Positions 62,638 through 64,000 of a stretch of 64,000 bases of DNA are shown here, piece by piece (positions within the stretch are counted from its first letter, which is position 1; each line of letters starts with the position of its first letter). The translations under genes were made by a program, and so were the position numbers. The stretch comes from Eudorina sp. 2006-703-Eu-15 (Eukaryota > Chlorophyta > Chlorophyceae > Chlamydomonadales > Volvocaceae): contig BDSI01000221.1 of assembly GCA_003117195.1 (NCBI GenBank), forward strand, positions 33,501-97,500. The letters are read 5' to 3'. The notes below the pieces were generated by a model, which was not told where the DNA came from, did not search any database, and saw only the letters and a list, made by a program, of their open reading frames with translations.

Positions 62638-63703
62638 TCAACAGCGCGTGCAATGCCGACAGCAAGCAAGTGCCCGGCACAACCGTCCCAGCCCGTGCAG
62701 AAGGAAAAGATACTGACCTGAATGCAGAAACGGGAGCACCAAGCGAAGCAGCACCGTCAGTGGTTAGCGAAGCGAAGTCGGAGGACATGCAAGGCGAATG
62801 GCAAGACAGGGACACACGTGAGCGCGACGGTCCTAAAAGTGGTTAGTAAGAAGGAAAAAACGAGCAAAGCAAATGGAATACAGAGATGCGGGTGCCGAAT
62901 TTGCAGTGATGTGTCGGGTACGAACGCGGTCAACGGCCGTCACAGCGCAGGGGCAAAGAACTAATAGCAGATGCTGCGGACTGCCGGCGTGCGGACTCTC
63001 ACAGAGCTCCCCACTACGCCGGAAGCCCAAGCGCGCAAATGCAGGCTGCGCGCCGGGGATGCAGTTGGGCGGCGGGTGGGGGGCAACCGGGGGCAATAAC
63101 AGGCGCAGGGGCAGCGGGGGCAACCACCGGCGCAGGGGCAACAACAGACGCAAGGGCAAGAACAGGCGCCGGGGGCACGCGGGCGGGAGAAACCCAGGTG
63201 TGGCGCGTCCAAGAAAGACACCACGTAGACGACCCGCCACGGCTGCAGCGGGGACGCGAAAAGCTCGCGGTGGTCGACGGCTGACAAGAAGCTGGCGCGC
63301 TGCGCAAGGATGGCCGCCACGATGGGGTTGGGTGTCGGGTTGGCGGGGCTGATCACTCCCTGAACGCGCGTCGTAACACGCGCGCGTGGCTCCAGTGCCT
63401 CGGCGACCACCGTTGCGTTTAGCTCCTCCGCGCGCGCCTGGAAGGCTTCGAGTTCCTGCAGCCTGTGGGCCATGCGTGTGCACCTAACACGCGCCTAGGA
63501 GGACCCCCGCACCGCGACAAACCGGAAACCAGGAAAAGAAGAAACGTTGGGTGAGCGCCGGCGAGGTTAAGGACGAGCGGCTTGCTGGCTGATTGACTTG
63601 CTGCTCCACCCACAATGGCAGCGAAACGCCGTCGGCCCAGAGCGAGCTGCTGCTACCCGTGACCGCACCCGGGAGCTGCCCCAGGGAAGCCAGGGTGATA
63701 TTT
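62638..63703 (-). other. Spacer between direct repeats, possible element ORF
   Basis: A minus-strand frame from 63473 reads MAHRLQELEAFQARAEELNA and then LAQRASFLSAVDHRELF, a plausible helical, gag-like or ORF1-like start. It dissolves after about 90 residues into Cys/Pro/Arg repeats from a GGGGCAACx tandem tract (63080-63190). No RT, protease or integrase motifs. I do not recognise it. Confidence 0.4.
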
Positions 63704-64000
63704 GTGTGTTATCAAAGAGAAAAGCTGAGCCGCGAATAAGCAGACCCGTGTCCAGCAATGCAACCGACGACTGAGACCGAGACCAGAGTTACCAATATGC
63801 CAGGGCGAAATATGTCGTCCATAAGGAGTCCCAAGGTGGTGTAGGCCGTGATGCTGCAGCGCCCCGTATCGTTGTCGAGCGCCGGTGGGCGCCGGGACGC
63901 CAGCAGAAGCAGCGGCTATGACGTCGTAGGCTAATGCAGATGAAAACTCTACTAAGCTACCTACTGATCCTAAGGTGCAGCAAAAGCAGGGGCGTATGCG
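63704..64000. repeat. Direct repeat, right copy, cut by the window edge
   Basis: Same sequence as 62341-62637. On its left it is joined to only GTGTGT rather than a long tract, so its AC tail is very short. Confidence 0.9.

Overview
The window looks like nuclear DNA of a green alga, most likely a chlamydomonadalean (volvocine-type) chlorophyte. Coding exons are GC-rich and short, and they are split by many small introns with GT..AG ends. One gene encodes a thylakoid-lumen FKBP with a twin-arginine signal. TGTAA-type poly(A) signals lie downstream of three genes. The repeats are retroelements with long (AC)n tails. Prokaryotic gene logic does not apply: almost every long open frame outside the exons is an artefact of GC-rich or (GT)n sequence.

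Four protein genes could be assembled exon by exon, and each gives an uninterrupted reading frame. (1) A thylakoid-lumen FKBP-type prolyl isomerase, minus strand, 3487-6373, 6 exons, 195 aa. (2) A short-chain dehydrogenase/reductase of the C-factor/sniffer type, minus strand, 10352-13830, 8 exons, 226 aa. (3) An unnamed Ala/Pro-rich protein with a compact, possibly SAND-like core, minus strand, 20375-25119, 5 exons, 981 aa. (4) Tripeptidyl-peptidase II, plus strand, 26346-45742, 33 exons, 1514 aa, with the complete Asp/His/Asn/Ser set. Genes 3 and 4 are divergent and share a 1.2-kb upstream region. A tRNA-Trp(CCA) gene sits antisense inside TPP2 intron 9.

The stretches between genes hold transposon relics: a 1.5-kb inverted repeat (6481-7983), a PIF/Harbinger-type MITE with TAA target duplications (7987-8287), a second foldback element (8304-9128), LINE fragments (1175-1405, 15203-15770) and several short dispersed repeats.

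The right-hand 16 kb (48.1-64 kb) is the most unusual part. It is an array of retroelement copies, all with their sense strand on the minus strand, each followed by a (AC)n tract of about 140-420 bp. The copies belong to an L1-like LINE (RT thumb and C-terminal region) and to a 640-bp SINE-like unit that begins with a tRNA-like head and ends with the same 72-nt 3' tail as the LINE. A terminal hairpin next to that tail changes sequence but keeps its fold between families. One older LINE in the array carries two clean nested insertions: a hAT-type MITE with 8-bp duplications and a (AC)n-tailed retroposon with a 14-bp duplication. I read this as a LINE/SINE partnership that inserts into, or recombines within, its own microsatellite tails. 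I consider this the main candidate for something undescribed.

The proteins do not form an obvious pathway: a lumenal isomerase, a soluble oxidoreductase, a probable nuclear protein and a giant cytosolic peptidase.
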